Shown here: positions 1-12,400 of the stretch, one piece after another
Position numbering within the stretch: the first letter of the stretch is position 1
Layout: each line of letters opens with the position of its first letter
Assembly (NCBI RefSeq): GCF_030272615.1
Contig: NC_081408.1
Coordinates: 608,414,173 to 608,478,172 of the forward strand
Direction: 5' to 3'
DNA length: 64,000 bases
Origin: Cryptomeria japonica
Taxonomy: Eukaryota > Streptophyta > Pinopsida > Cupressales > Cupressaceae
Translations under genes and position numbers: made by a program
The notes under the pieces: generated by a model
What the model was told of the DNA's origin: nothing
The model's input: the letters and a program-made list of their open reading frames with translations, nothing else
Database searches by the model: none

Positions 1-1549
1 AATGTAGGAAGAGGAACTTACAGTCACATGGAGGTCGGCATAGAAAATTTTCTCTGCAAAAAGGTAGATACAAAGCATATGGAAGTTAGAGACCTGCATG
101 GAACCAAAATAGGAAGGTCTCTACAAGAGCAAGAGGTTCACCGGTTTCGGTTGCTAGTCACAACAACATGCCTAGGAGAAGGTGGTCAAACTAGTATGCT
201 AAGAGATTCCCAAATCATGAAGTTGGGATGGATGTTGTCTACTAATATAGCACTACTTCTGGTTGTGATGCAGAATCTAGAAGAGAAAGGACCCATCAGT
301 AGAAAGTGGTAAGACCTACTCCCAAGCCTAAAAATGGGAAGAAGAATAAGATCAAGTAGTTATGGAGGAAGAAGACCTTAGACTGACACTGTGCATTCAA
401 TGCACAGGTGATATCTCCTAATTCCTAAAGGAGATGCATGACCTAAGGGAGAGTAATACACTGAACTTATCATTCACTCCCTCAGTGGAAGAAAACACAT
501 CGAAGAGAAAGATGATATCAGTATGAAGGAAGAAAATGAGATAATAAATGTGTGTAGAGGTTGCCTTGACTACACACATACAGATGTAAGTTGGATCACT
601 ACTTCATGTGTTAATAAAATGGAGATTAACAATTGGAATCAGATGCTATGTGAAACAAAAAGTCAGGAGTCATAGAAAGGTGCTCTAGTAGTGATGATGG
701 ACCGATATGTGTAGGATGTCGACATGAATGCTAATAGGTACTTGCAAGTTATGTAAGACAATGAGGTTGGAGATCATTGCAATAGCCCCAGTAGCATGGA
801 ATGTGAAGTTATGTCTCAGGTGGTGTTGGTAAAAACCTAAATGACATATGTTGGTCTGGTTGTTAATCATGTAGGCATCAATATTTTTGGGCTAAATGGT
901 TTAATTATATGGCATTGTGTTGATTCAGGATCATGTAATAGGTTGTGGTGGATATGATGGAAATAAAGATCATCAGATGATCACATATGCATAGTTCAAC
1001 TGGTATATGTAATATTGGAGTCTCGCTATTGGACCAGACAGGCAATAATAACCTAAGGTGTATGACTCAAGGGGAGTTCAAAGTTCTTATGATGTTGTGC
1101 CGAAATGATTGAACTTGCTAAGTTACTGACTTCCCAAACTGTAGATGATGGAAATTGTAGTAGGTTCACCAGCAAGTGAGTAGTATTCACTAACACATCC
1201 TTCTGCAAATTGAGTGTTTCAACAAATAGTATCAGATTTGCATGCTCAATTCATGTCATTTGATGGTTGAGTCCTCCATCTCAAGTGATGTGACTTGAGA
1301 AAATGTAACAAGTGGTATCAAATTAGGAGATGCATCCAATGAAGATAAAGAGGGAGAAAGAATAATGTCAATAATTGGTAAATACAAGGAGGAATGATAT
1401 CCTAACAGTACCCTTTGACATTGTTGTCAAAGGGGGAGAAAGTTTTTGTAGTATATTGCATACTACATGCATGAGAATCCATTGGATCATACAAAGGAGG
1501 AGAAAGTTTATGTAGTATGCTAGATGCTACATGAGTTGACATCAATTCC

Positions 1550-1561
1550 AAAGGGGGAGAT
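1550..1561 (+). promoter_or_regulatory. Polypurine tract of copia A
   Basis: AAAGGGGGAGAT sits directly before the TGTTGG start of the 3' LTR, the position where plus-strand DNA synthesis is primed. An almost identical tract (GTCAAAGGGGGAGAAAG) lies about 120 bp upstream near 1425-1442. Confidence 0.75.
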
Positions 1562-4152
1562 TGTTGGCATTGAGTTGTCATTGATGTCAACTAGTATAGG
1601 ATAACTACTGATATGAGAGATGTATGTGCAACACTATCATGGAGGAGTACAATATGAGATATCTTTGATATCACCTTGTGTTGGAGAACACTAATAAGGT
1701 AAGGAATAGAATGTCATTCCGAGGAATGATCACTAGAGTCACTAGTAGACAAGTTAATACCTAACTTGTGTGGATGAAAGGGAAAGGTTACTGGTATATT
1801 GTATCACTGATAAAGAAAGGAAAAAAGATGTCAACTGGTAAGTGATGTGTTGATATGGTGAAGACAAATCAACCATGTGAATGGTTGTCAACTAGCAAGA
1901 TTATGACCAATGAACAAGTAGGATGAGCAAGGTGCTTGAGTTGTTGTTTGTGATGAAGAGGCAGAATGTTACCTAAATCACATCAACACCAGAGGTGAAG
2001 GATGTATAGGTCACCGATATGCTGTGAGGTTGTAGAATAGAAGGACTCCCATCGAATGAAGATGCATTCACCATATGAAGAGATGACTAACAATGAATGT
2101 ACTCACACCGGATCACATATGCCTATTTGAAGATGTGTTGCACAAATAGGGAAGTCACATGAGTGCATTGCAGGATGCAAATGACAAGGTATCACTTCAC
2201 CGGTAAGTGGAGCTTATCTCCTATTATGCATAATGTACATTATTATTCTATGAGATAAGGAAGAAGAGATAAAGGCAAGTGCTTGAAGGCTCACACTGGA
2301 TCTATCAGGGAAACAAAGGAATGCCTTGAGTACATGAGATCAAGGTTATAGACTAGACCAAAAGAGAAGACATGTTGGGATGCCGGTGTAGATGAAGAGT
2401 GATGGGTTTGTCAACCTGAAAAAACCAGCTGAGATGATATTCAGTATGATGATGAAGAAGGCAAAGTGGAGCAGCTGAAAAATAGAGAATGAAACCAGTA
2501 TGTAGATTCCTAAGTTGGAATCCACTGAAGGTTGATGATATGATGTCATTAGGATGGCTACCGGTAAGCATGAAAACTGGTAAGGAAGCAAAGAGGCTAA
2601 GAGATGTGCTTCTACATGATGAGAATGAGCATGCTATGGATTGACATGTCTGGCAACCAGTTAAGGTGTACCACTGATAGTTCAGCAAAGGGAAGACATG
2701 AAGGATAACCAGTAAAGTGTGAGATACAGGCATCGTTAGTGAATTAGCCGAAAAGAAGAACTAGTAGAGTGTTTGGTCAGTGATCCTATCTAAACCGACA
2801 CACTGATCCAAGCTGGTAGTTTGTTGACATGGATTCCATGTGGTATCAAGGTGGTAGACTTGCATGCAGTGCTAGATGGAGTGTGCACTAATGAGGTGCT
2901 CATAGAGTTGGTTGACATTAATGGTAGATTCCATAAATCATGGGATGTGTTGCAAGTTGTTGTAGAGGTTTGTAGCTCAAGGTCAGGAGGACAACTAAGA
3001 GCCAGCTCAGAGTGATTGAGGAGATCTAGGCAAATGAAGGAAACCCCAAGACCAATCTTGGTGTTTGACCAAGAAATGAACTGACAGGGTAAAAAGCAGA
3101 TTGTCAAAGATAGAAGGCGTGATCAAGAAGACACGACAATTGCGGTGATGGGAAAACAACTATCTAGGTGATTAAATCAGACAAGATCTAATTGGTTTTG
3201 GTTTTCCTCGAGGTTGATGAGGAAACTCTAACTGCCCATGTTTTTAAATTGAATTTTGGTGGGACAACTAGGTTATAAATATGGAAGCCAAAATCATTGA
3301 AGGGTGTTGTTGAATGGAACAGGATAGAGTTGCTACGAAGTGTTTGAGTGTTGCATGAGAGAGCTAGATTAGTGAGAGAGAAAATAGCTAAGGATAGAAA
3401 TGACTAACGGAGTGAAGGTTAAACCGGTAATGGGGTTTAACAAAGAGTTAACCAGTATGTTTTGAGCAACCAGTATAGCAACTAGAGTGCATCTGAGGAG
3501 AAAAATGGTAGGAGCTTGTACTGGAAGGAAGATAGTTGAGATGACTGAGGAACAAAGAAGTGAGGAGGAGATCCAGGAGAGAAGAAGAAGAGTAAAGGTG
3601 AACCGGTAGAGTGTACCAGCAAGGCAGTAGTAGATGTGAGCAATCAGAGAGTAAACTGATGTAGCATAGAAGGTGTCTCATCGACAGAAGGAAGTTGTGT
3701 GCAAAGGTTGCAAAAATATTTTGTAACTAGGATATTACTTATGTATTTGAATGTTTATTGTGATCACTAATTTGAAGCTCAATGCAAGGGTTGTAGCTCC
3801 TTTGGGTTGTAGCCCATAAACAAGTTAGGGGTTCATGCCCTAAATCAAGGATTTTAGCTCCTTGGGTTGTAGCCCTAAATATTATGATAGATTTCTTTAT
3901 GAGTCTGAATTGGAGCAGTAGTCTCCAGTAGCATTGCTCACTAATATTTTTCCCATCTTCGCTTTTCCTCATACATACTGGTGATATGTGATATCCCTCT
4001 TGTGTGAGTGCATTTGTGTTTAGTCTCCTCACTATTCGGTAAGTAAAAATTTAGTTAGATCTACTAATCAGTATACTCACATAGGGGTGTTAAAGGGAAA
4101 AGTTTGAGAACCATTGATTCACCCCCCTCTCAGTGGTGCATTGTGTCTAACA
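1562..4152 (+). repeat. 3' LTR of copia A (about 2.6 kb)
   Basis: It begins TGTTGG and ends TAACA, the usual TG...CA ends. Near the end are the phrase AGTCTCCAG followed by a CCCAT/TTTTCC block (3921-3968) and the C-rich ATTCACCCCCCTCTCAGTGG motif (4116-4135), both also found in the D LTR. It is longer than the 1413-bp D LTR, so it may contain an unrecognised insertion. No convincing coding region lies inside. Confidence 0.65.
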
Positions 4153-4204
4153 GACATAAAGAAAATGAATATAAAAGTATGATAAATAACTTTCAAAATA
4201 GAAG

Positions 4205-4470
4205 AAATGTCAGATGCTATTCATATGTGGTACATTTGGACATGTTTCTAATCAATGCAGAAGGGAAAATCAAGAGAATTATAAGCCTAGAAAAGGAAAT
4301 GTTGTATGTTTCAATTGCAGCAGAAGTAGAAATGTGAATGGAAATGGTCTGGTAGACAAGAGAAAGAATGTGAAGGAAGATGATAAGGGCAAAGAGAAAT
4401 TTGAAGAGATTAAAGATCAGATGAAGAAGACATGGGTGAAGAAGAGCAATAATGATGTAGGAAGCTGATC
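4205..4470 (+). pseudogene. Gag zinc-knuckle fragment
   Basis: A CX2CX4HX4C knuckle can be read here if one frameshift near 4215-4225 is allowed; the second half reads ICGTFGHVSNQC. About 25 codons later a second, damaged knuckle (CFNCSRSRNV) has lost its His. A Lys/Glu-rich tail follows to the stop at about 4468. Zinc knuckles of this type bind RNA in the nucleocapsid part of retrotransposon Gag. The fragment lies in the DNA into which copia A inserted, and I cannot tell whether it came from a copia or a gypsy element. Confidence 0.5.
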
Positions 4471-4919
4471 CGCACCTATTTCTGGTGCTACAAATTCCTA
4501 TGGGTATTAGATTGAGGCATCTAGCCTAAGGGGAGTTCTTCATGCAGATATTTTCTCCCCTGCCATATGTTGGTGTCAGAAGATCGACAAATTGTCAGAA
4601 GTTGTATTATTTTGGTGTAAATGTTTTTGAAGGATTTTCGGAAGAGTATGAGCAGATTTTGAAGATCTGAAAAATATTTCTTGAAGAACTATTTGTGTTT
4701 ATAGGGTATCCAAAAGTATTAGGGAAAAATGCATTTATTACACCTAAAAGTTAGGTATATGAAAGATAAAAGGTGACTTAATCACTTCATTTTTCACTTT
4801 GCATTCAAAGAGAAGAAAAGAAGAGAGTGTTCTGTGAGCAGAATGTCTAGAGATCAAAGCGTGAAGGTGATTTCCCAAGCAAAAACCTAATCCGGTGGTT
4901 AAGGTATTTATTGGTGAAC

Positions 4920-5745
4920 TTTTCAAAGTTTGAAATTTCTAAAATGATTGCTTTTAGAATTGCAACCCCTTTAGTTGTGGATATTATTAAGGGAGTTTAG
5001 CCAGATTTTAAGAAACATCCATTTATATCCATGGTGTTCTGCATATTGATGTTGTTAAGGTTTTCACACATTGCAATACTAAGGAGCTCAGAAGTGCACA
5101 AATGTTAAATTTATATACCAAGCAGATGATAGATGAGGTTGGCATTTTGAAACCTGAATTCAAAGTTGTAGAGGAAAAGCCTGTTTTGCGTAGTATGTCA
5201 AACTTCTGGTGTTTGATGAACCCGAATGGGTTTGGTATCTTCTTAGGAGGATGCATGATGAATTTACGTGGTTGGACAAGCCATTAAAGATCACCAAGAA
5301 TACTATTAGGGTGGGTTGTTACTGGTTTGTGCTCAATTGGTGACTTACCTACATTGAAGGTTGTAAAGAATCAAATGGTTACAGATGCAATCAAATCAAA
5401 ATTCGATCGAAGGGCCATGACAATCAATGATATTATCGAATATGGTGTTAATTTTGCTTCTATGGTGATAGGGTATAAGATATACCACTCAAGTAGTGAC
5501 ATCTTTGTGTCCAAAATAACTATTTATGTTGCATATGAAATGATTAAGGAGAACAAGAAATATGACTTGTGTGAACTACTCTGGAGTGAGCTAATAAAGA
5601 ACCTAAAATAGATAAAGTGGGACAAGAAGCACACATTCAAGTATGGCACATTGATCCTATTTTTGTACTTGTACTTCATAAATGAAGTTATGGGAGTAGG
5701 TCAGGTCCAATAGGCATATGACAAACCTATGGTAATACAGATCAG
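4920..5745 (+). pseudogene. Broken ORF, family not recognised
   Basis: One frame gives two good stretches, 5024-5286 and 5327-5610, and continues past the stop with residues resembling KKHTFKYGTLILFLYLYF. The two stretches are separated by a stop and a short shift. Recurrent Lys, Asp and aromatic residues and conserved-looking phrases (VLHIDVVKVF, INDIIEYGVNFASMVIGYKIY, YVAYEMIKENKKYDLCELL) suggest real coding ancestry rather than chance. I see no zinc, protease, integrase or RT motif. It may be an accessory ORF of a retroelement or a transposon-associated gene. The gypsy LTR start at 5935 follows it. Confidence 0.4.
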
Positions 5746-5934
5746 ATAATATTTGTATGATATTGATGATGCCAAGGTCTGGAATACTTATTTTTGAGGA
5801 TATTTCAAAAACTTACAGAGTGCAATGTGTGATAGGGAAATGATCCCTAAGGAAATAGTTGAGAATACAAAGATACAATTTTCTTCATGGTAGACACAGA
5901 TCAATTCTTAATGGAAGCTATTGTAAACACCTAA

Positions 5935-6425
5935 AATTTTCATGTTTAATTAAATAAATTTATTCATTTATTTAATTACTTTATCCCAAGTCTTCTATTA
6001 ATTAAATAAATTCTTATTTATTTAATTAATTCATTTAGCCTCTTCTAGTTCTTTTCTCATTTAAATAAATATTTTTATTTATTTATTTACTCCCACTTCC
6101 TCTATTAATTAAATAAATAAAAAATTATTTAAATAATTTATTAGTTTTTTCCTCTATGGCACATGTCATTGATCTCTTAATTCTCCTCTACCCACCCCCT
6201 TTATTATTTTATTATTTCTTTTACCTACCCTTTTATCCTAGCCGACCATTTATTTCTTTCACCTCTTAATGTTATCCCTCCATTTTCTAAAGCATCTTCT
6301 ATATAAGAAGATTCTTTTTATCTTTCTAACACCTAATGTGACTATCAAGCCTTCTTGAAATCAAGCAAATTCACAACCATAGTCCTTTATTTGTTGAGCT
6401 CTTGTGCACCTACAAAATCTAAGAG
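5935..6425 (+). repeat. Truncated gypsy-type LTR, start half
   Basis: It starts TGTAAACACCTAAAATTTT, with TG as expected for an LTR. It contains a dense AT-rich block of TTAATTAAATAAAT repeats in both orientations (5947-6135) and a TATA-like CTATATAAGAAG at about 6299, suggesting a promoter. It then passes straight into the Gag coding frame without a recognisable LTR end or primer site, so the LTR end, primer site and 5' leader were probably lost by deletion. Confidence 0.45.
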
Positions 6426-6439
6426 AAAATATATCAAAC

Positions 6440-8070
6440 AAGATCGATGGAGATAGGAGACAATGGCAATTGAAATTCTATCCTCATAGTCATGACATGT
6501 ATCGACCTAGAACTAGTGCTCCTCTTTAAAATGTTATACCAAGTGGTCCATGTGCTAACTAAAACTATGTCCCTCCTTCATATGAACACGTCTATGACCA
6601 ATACCATCCATACATGCATTATATCCTTCCTCCTTGACTTGGTGGCTCAGGCATGGGACTAACTCAAAGAGAAAAGACACCACCCAAGAATGACTTGCAA
6701 CAACAAATCAAGGATTTGCAAAAACAAATGGAAGACATGAATATGCCAAAGAAAGAGTATATAACAATGAAAGATATATGTCCTTATCCATTTGATAGAA
6801 GTGTTCCAATGCCTCCATTTCTTCCACATTTTGTGACACCAAAATTTGATAAGTATAAAAGTAAAGGAGATCCTAAGGCACACATAAGAGAATTTTTCAT
6901 AGCATGCATTGAGGTAACCAATGAAGAAACATACTTGATGATATTGTTCCCACAAAGTTTAGGTGGACAAGCTATGGAATGGTTCTCCCAGCTTCTGCCT
7001 AGAATCAAGTCATTGAGTGATCTAGCAGAATCTTTTATACAACACTTCTTATACAACATTGAAATAGATATGTTAGTGACTACTTTCTGCAATACCAAAT
7101 AGAAAAATGGGGAGTCCTTTGCTTCATTTCTATAGTGATGGAGAGGTCTTGCTAGTCGATGCTCTTGTGATATCCCACAAAAACAAATGGTAGAAATGTT
7201 CACTCAAAATGTCAACAAGGATATTGGATATTAATTGAGAAAATCTTTTATGTCTACCTTCAAGGAAGTCATAGAAAAGGGGTTGGCAACTAAGAAAGTC
7301 CTTATTAAACAAGGCACCATTAAGATATTCAAGGATCACAAAGAGAAATCAAATGGGAAAGACAAATTCCACTTTTGGAACAAGAATAAGAAAACAATCA
7401 ATGATCGAGTAGTAGATGCAAATATTGTAAAACCAAAAGTGACTTTCCTAGGTGCAAGTTCATCCAATTCGAACAATCAAGTGAAAACTCAAACACCATC
7501 AAAGCCTTGAATAAAATACACTCCAATGGGAGAGCCAATTGAGACAACATTCAAGAAATTGGTTGCAAACAAGCTTATAAAAATACCAGATAATCCACCT
7601 TTTGAACCAAAAGTAAAACCTACATGGTGGAATGATGATGAGTATTGTGAGTATCACGAGAGCAAAGGACATATAACTGGTAATTGTCATAGATTGAAGA
7701 ATGTTATACAATAATTTATCGACAATGGCGACATAGAAGTTGATGGTCACACTTCCAATGAAGAACATGCAATGTTTAAGGAACCATTTCCTAAATATGA
7801 TAAAGGAAAAGCCAAAGTAGATAATCAAGATAATTATGATAAAATGTCCTATGATTTTCACTCTACCATTAACCACATTTCAATGGACAACTATGTTTCT
7901 ACCATTATCATAAAGGATAAAACTCTCGAAGGTTCTACCCAAAGGAGTAAAGTTGTTTTGAAAGGCATTGGACCATAGTCTTCACCATCTAATGAGGAAA
8001 CCTCCGAATGGAATGTCACAACCTATTGAGGTAAAGTCACCTTGCAAGGTGTTCCACCCAAGACCATAGT
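6440..8070 (+). pseudogene. Ty3/gypsy Gag pseudogene
   Basis: A single frame runs through 6653-7102, 7235-7510, 7526-7714 and 7772-7978, interrupted only by stops. The matrix/capsid-like core reads DPKAHIREFFIACIEV, then LGGQAMEWFSQL, then ESFASFL and WRGLASRC, the usual order of the retrotransposon Gag domain (PF03732-like) in plant gypsy elements of the Tat/Ogre-like kind. A C-terminal cysteine/histidine region reads CEYHESKGHITGNCHRL. Most stops sit where a Gln, Trp or Arg codon is expected. The frame ends near 8070 without reaching protease or RT. It encoded the particle protein of the parent element. Confidence 0.7.
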
Positions 8071-8099
8071 CTTATCATCATTTTTCACCGTATACATTT

Positions 8100-8119
8100 T
8101 GGCATGCCCAGTGGGACTC
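8100..8119 (+). promoter_or_regulatory. Primer-binding-site-like sequence
   Basis: TGGCATGCCCAGTGGGACTC directly follows a TATACA that could be an LTR end. It resembles the TGGCGCCCACCGTGGGG type of gypsy primer site with changes. Its position after a gag pseudogene rather than before one shows that the element is rearranged. The tRNA is not assigned. Confidence 0.35.
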
Positions 8120-8615
8120 TTGTTTGTTTGTTTCTAACTTTTTTGGTTGTTTTTAGTTTTTTTGTCAAGTTGCAGGTTGGATCAGCAAAAATTTTAATTT
8201 ATTATGTGTCTATGACTTTTGTTAATGCATCCTTGTTCGGTTTCCATGTTTGCATTTTTTTATTTTGCATCTATGTCTTTTGACTATTTTCTCCAGGTTT
8301 AAGATCTTTAAAGTTGCATCTGTGATCTATCGTTCCATGTCTATGTTTGTTGTTCTCGCATTTCTATTTTTTGTCTATGTTTGTAGGTTTTGGTTCCTGT
8401 TTCTACATCTACATTATTTGTTCTCGCATTTCTATTTTTGAATCTGTGGTTGGTTTTGAATCTGTAAATCATGTCTAGGAGTTGTGTTTTCGCATATTTA
8501 TTGCATTTTATGTCTGTGTTTAGTATAGGAGTGTTTTTTTAATTTTTAGTTTGCTTTTTTTTTTTTTAAGGTTTTCAGATCTAGTTTTTGGCCTATCCCT
8601 TTGCTTATAAATAAA
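8120..8615 (+). other. T-rich noncoding stretch, probable gypsy 5' leader
   Basis: No gene seen. The stretch is rich in T with repeated phrases (TTCTCGCATTTCTATTTTTG, CATCTATGT) and lies between the primer-like site and the truncated LTR of copia B. A long T-rich leader is common in Tat/Ogre-type gypsy elements, but this is inference. Confidence 0.3.
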
Positions 8616-9385
8616 AACCTAGTCAAGTTTGATGATCTAATGGCTAAGATTAATCATGGGAAATGTGATTAAGGAGATTAAGTGGTTAGGAATTGCTTAT
8701 AAATAAGGAAAAGCTGATGAACAAAGTATGCAGGCAAATAGAAGTGCAGTGATACTATAGAGGTGATTACCGAGTGCAGAAGATTGAAGATCTGATTGAA
8801 GAACAAATTGAGAAGACCAGCAAGGAGGAAGATAAGTCTTATGACAAGATTATTTTGAGCACATAGAGTCTACTTTAACATTTCAGATGTGAAGTTATAG
8901 ATATATTTTATTACTGTTATTTATTTCTGTAAGTGACAGGAAATCTCTTAACCGAGTGGACCTAATAGTCTTATTTGTAAATCCTGTAGCAAGGTAACAT
9001 TCTGAATGAGCGTTTGAAATCCTTTGACAAGGTCACTTCTAACAAAGTGCAAGATTTTGATAAATCTAAGGGAAATCCCTTTACTGGGTCACATCTAGCA
9101 ATGTGTTTATGTAATCTTTAACAGGATTGACTTTTAACCGAGCATACTCTAGAAGAGTATATTTTCTTTGTGGGTCCAAAATCCCATAGTGGTTTTTCCC
9201 TATTTGGGTTTCCACGTTAAATCTGGTGTTAAATGTGTTTTGATGTTTCAACTTTATCAGTTTATGAGTTTGAATGATTTACAGTCATAGTTGCATATCA
9301 AGTAAATTCTACCGAGGTTGAATCTGATGAATATGTTGAAATGTGAGTTTATCTGATTCACCCCCCCCCTCTCATCTAACTAACA
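8616..9385 (+). repeat. 5' LTR of copia B (3' half only)
   Basis: It aligns with 14741-15506 from AACCTAGT onward and ends CCCCCCCCCTCTCATCTAACTAACA, just before the primer site. Homology to the 3' LTR stops sharply at about 8615. The missing 771 bp would have held the LTR start and probably the promoter. Confidence 0.85.
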
Positions 9386-9387
9386 AT

Positions 9388-9399
9388 TGGTATCAGAGC
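9388..9399 (+). promoter_or_regulatory. Primer binding site of copia B (tRNA-iMet type)
   Basis: TGGTATCAGAGC lies two bases after the LTR end. It is complementary to the 3' end of plant initiator methionine tRNA and matches the canonical plant copia site exactly. Confidence 0.9.
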
Positions 9400-9447
9400 T
9401 TGGACTCTAAAAGAAAAGTTTAAAGGAACTTACGGCAAGATCCGAAG

Positions 9448-12400
9448 ATGTATAAAAGGGATGCACCAAAGTTGAATAGGTCAAGTTTCTCCACATGGCA
9501 GAAAAGGATGAAGTTGCACTTATTAGGAATTGGAGAATATGCAACATATTATTTGGAAAATGATTACACTACACCTAGCACCTACCCAATGACAATGGAA
9601 GAGATAAAGGCAAAGCAAGAACATATTCAAGCAATGATTGAAATAATATCAGCATTGATCGGCTCAGAGTTTAATGATCTCAGAAGGTTGTAATGATGCC
9701 AAAGCTATGTGGAATAAGTTTATATTTGTGTATGGTGGTGATGAACATGTTCAAAGAGAAAAAGTAGATAGTCTAAGAGGACAACTTGAATCCATGAGAA
9801 TGAATGAAGGAGAGAACATAATCCAATACAGTACAAGGTTAAAGGAAACTATCAGTCAAATCAAAGGAGCAGGAGGAACTATTGAAGAAAAGGACGTAAG
9901 AAGTAAGTTGCTGAGAACACTTCTACCTGCTTATGCCATTCGAGTCTCTGCAATTAATGAATTAAGGTATGTACCAAACATGCTAGTCTCTTTGGATTCT
10001 ACTATCGGTAAGCTACATGCTTTTGAGTTAAGTAATTTTGATAACAGTGGATCTTTGGTAATCAAAGTTGAATCTGCATTCAGTTCTTTTCATCTTGGTG
10101 AATCTGATGATTACAATGATAGAATGTATAAGTATGCTAAAGGAAATCACAATGGAGCAAGTGAGAGATTTTTCAAAAACATGGAAGAAGTACACCAACT
10201 ATATGAGGAAATCAGAAAGCAAGAAGAGTTTGAAGCATTATTGGCCAGAAGGTTACTAAGAGGAAAAGGTAAGTATAAAGGAAAGTTACCTTTAAAATGT
10301 TTTAACTGTGATAAAATTGGACATATGGCTTCAAACTGTCTTGACAAATAATCTAGTGAAAAGAGAGAATACCAAGATGACAGACAGAAAGACAACCAAT
10401 ACAGAGGGCACCGAGACTTTAGAAGGAGAGATAGAAAGACATGCCTAGTAGCTGATGAGGAATCCAATGATGATAAATCTGATAGGATTGGGACAAAGGA
10501 ATTTGTATATGTGGCTATCAAAGATGGATTAGATGAAGAAAGGTATGAAGAAAAAGCCTTAATATCACACATAAATAATAATGATTCTTCAATCATAGAT
10601 AGTGGATGCACACATCACATGACAGGTGATAAACACAAGTTTGTTAATTTAGAATATTATGATGGAGGTTATGTAAGATTTGGTAATGATGCACCATGTC
10701 CTGTGAAAGGTAAAGGATCTATCACACTTCTTGACAATGCTAAATGTGATTATGTATATTGGGTTGAAGGTCTAAAATACAATTTGTTGAGTGTAGCACA
10801 GCTAAACAATACAGGATACCGAATAGAATTTCATATAGGAATTGTCAAAGTTCACGACAAACATGGAAAGTTGGCTACTACCATGACTCAAACAAGAGGT
10901 AATACATTTCATCTTGACTCAACTCAGAACAATTGTCTGTATGCAAAAATAGAAGATACCTGGTTATGGCATAAAAGGTTTTGTCATGTGAATTTTGATA
11001 ACTTGATCAAAATAAGTAAGAAGCACCAAGTAAGAGGTCTACCGAGCTTGGAAAAACCTGAGACTGCAATATGCCGAGGATGCCAAATGGGTAAGTTGAC
11101 AAAATCAAGCTTTACAAGTAAGTCTTACACTTCTAAAGGAATTTTAGATCTTGTGCACACTGATCTTTGTGGTCCTATGAAAGTTCAAAGTTATTATGGT
11201 GATAAATACTTCATATTATGTGTGGATGATTACTCAAGGCTGATGTTAGTTATGTTTTTAAAACAGAAATTAGAAGCCTTTCAAATGTTCAAATGGTATA
11301 AGGCAAGAGTTGAAAAGGAAATAGGAAGATAGTTGAAATGTCTAAGATCTAATAGAGGAGGAGAATTCATTTCAGATGAATTTAACTTATTTTACAATGA
11401 TCATGGTATAAAGAGACAAGTATCTGCACCGAGAACACCACAGCAAAATGGGATAGCTGAAAGAAGAAACAGATCAATTGTAGATTGTACCAGAACTTTG
11501 ATGATAGAAAAGAGAGTACCTCAAATATTTTGGAGAGAAGCAATAAGCACTGTAGTTTACACCCTGAACTGAGTACAACTGAAGAAAGGAACTATGAAGA
11601 CACCGTATGAAATCTAGTATGACAAGAAACCAAATGTAAGTTATTTTAAAATATTTGGAAGTAGATGTTATGTTCACAAAGATGACAGAAATGGAAAATT
11701 TGATCAAAAAAGTGAGGAAGGAACATTTCTTGGTTATTCCTCTAGGAGTAAAGCATTTAAATGTCTGATCAAATCATCTAACAAAATAGTAGAAAGTGCA
11801 AATGTTAAAATTGATGAATTTGCAGAAAGGAATGATGAAGGAAACTCCAAAGAACTAGATGATTATGAAGAGTTTGTATATGTACAACCGAGAATTTTTA
11901 CCGTGAAAGTCGATGAAGAAAATACTCAATTACCGAGTGATGAAGAAGATCATACAGAGCCTACTGAGCCTATATTAGCAAAATGTGTCAGAAGAAATCA
12001 TGCATCAAGTCAGATTATAGGAGATAAGGATGATCCAGTGATGACAAGGAACAAACTAAGATAGAACACATGTCTAATATCCAAGTTTGAACCAAGGATA
12101 GTAAACGAGGCATTAAGCAATGAAGATTAGATGAATGTTATGGTAAAAGAGATTGAACAAATCAAGAAAAATGAAACATGGACACTGGTCCCAAGACCAA
12201 AAGAGAAAAATGTAATCGGTACAAAGTGGATTTTCAGAAATAAGCTAAATGAAAAAGGTGAGGTCATTCGGAATAAAGAAAGGCTAGTTTGCAAAGGTTA
12301 TACTCAAGAAGAATTCATAGACTATGGTGAGACTTTTGCACCTATGGCAAGACTTGAGGGAGTGAGAACATTGTTGGCATATGCTGCTTACAAAAATTTC

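Larger units (their letters stand above)
1..4152 (+). mobile_element. Copia A, 3' end: decayed internal region plus 3' LTR
   Basis: This is the downstream part of a Ty1/copia element that enters the window from the left. Bases 1-1549 have no reading frame that I could match to RNase H or another pol domain, so the coding end is either outside the window or too decayed. The assignment rests on the 3' end: a purine tract at 1550-1561, an LTR starting TGTTGGCATT at 1562, and an LTR end at 4152 carrying the ATTCACCCCCCTCTCAG motif shared with the LTRs of copias B, D, C and G. A second purine-tract copy lies near 1425-1440. The end sequence is closest to copia D, so A and D probably belong to one family. 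Confidence 0.7.

Noticed and set aside
2346-3107. Minus-strand frames of 81-126 codons in the copia A LTR
   Set aside because: No start context, domain or match to other elements. They overlap LTR sequence, and Ser/His/Leu-rich composition suggests chance frames.
6653-7203. Overlapping minus-strand frames opposite the gypsy Gag
   Set aside because: Shadows of the Gag frame on the other strand, without domain features.
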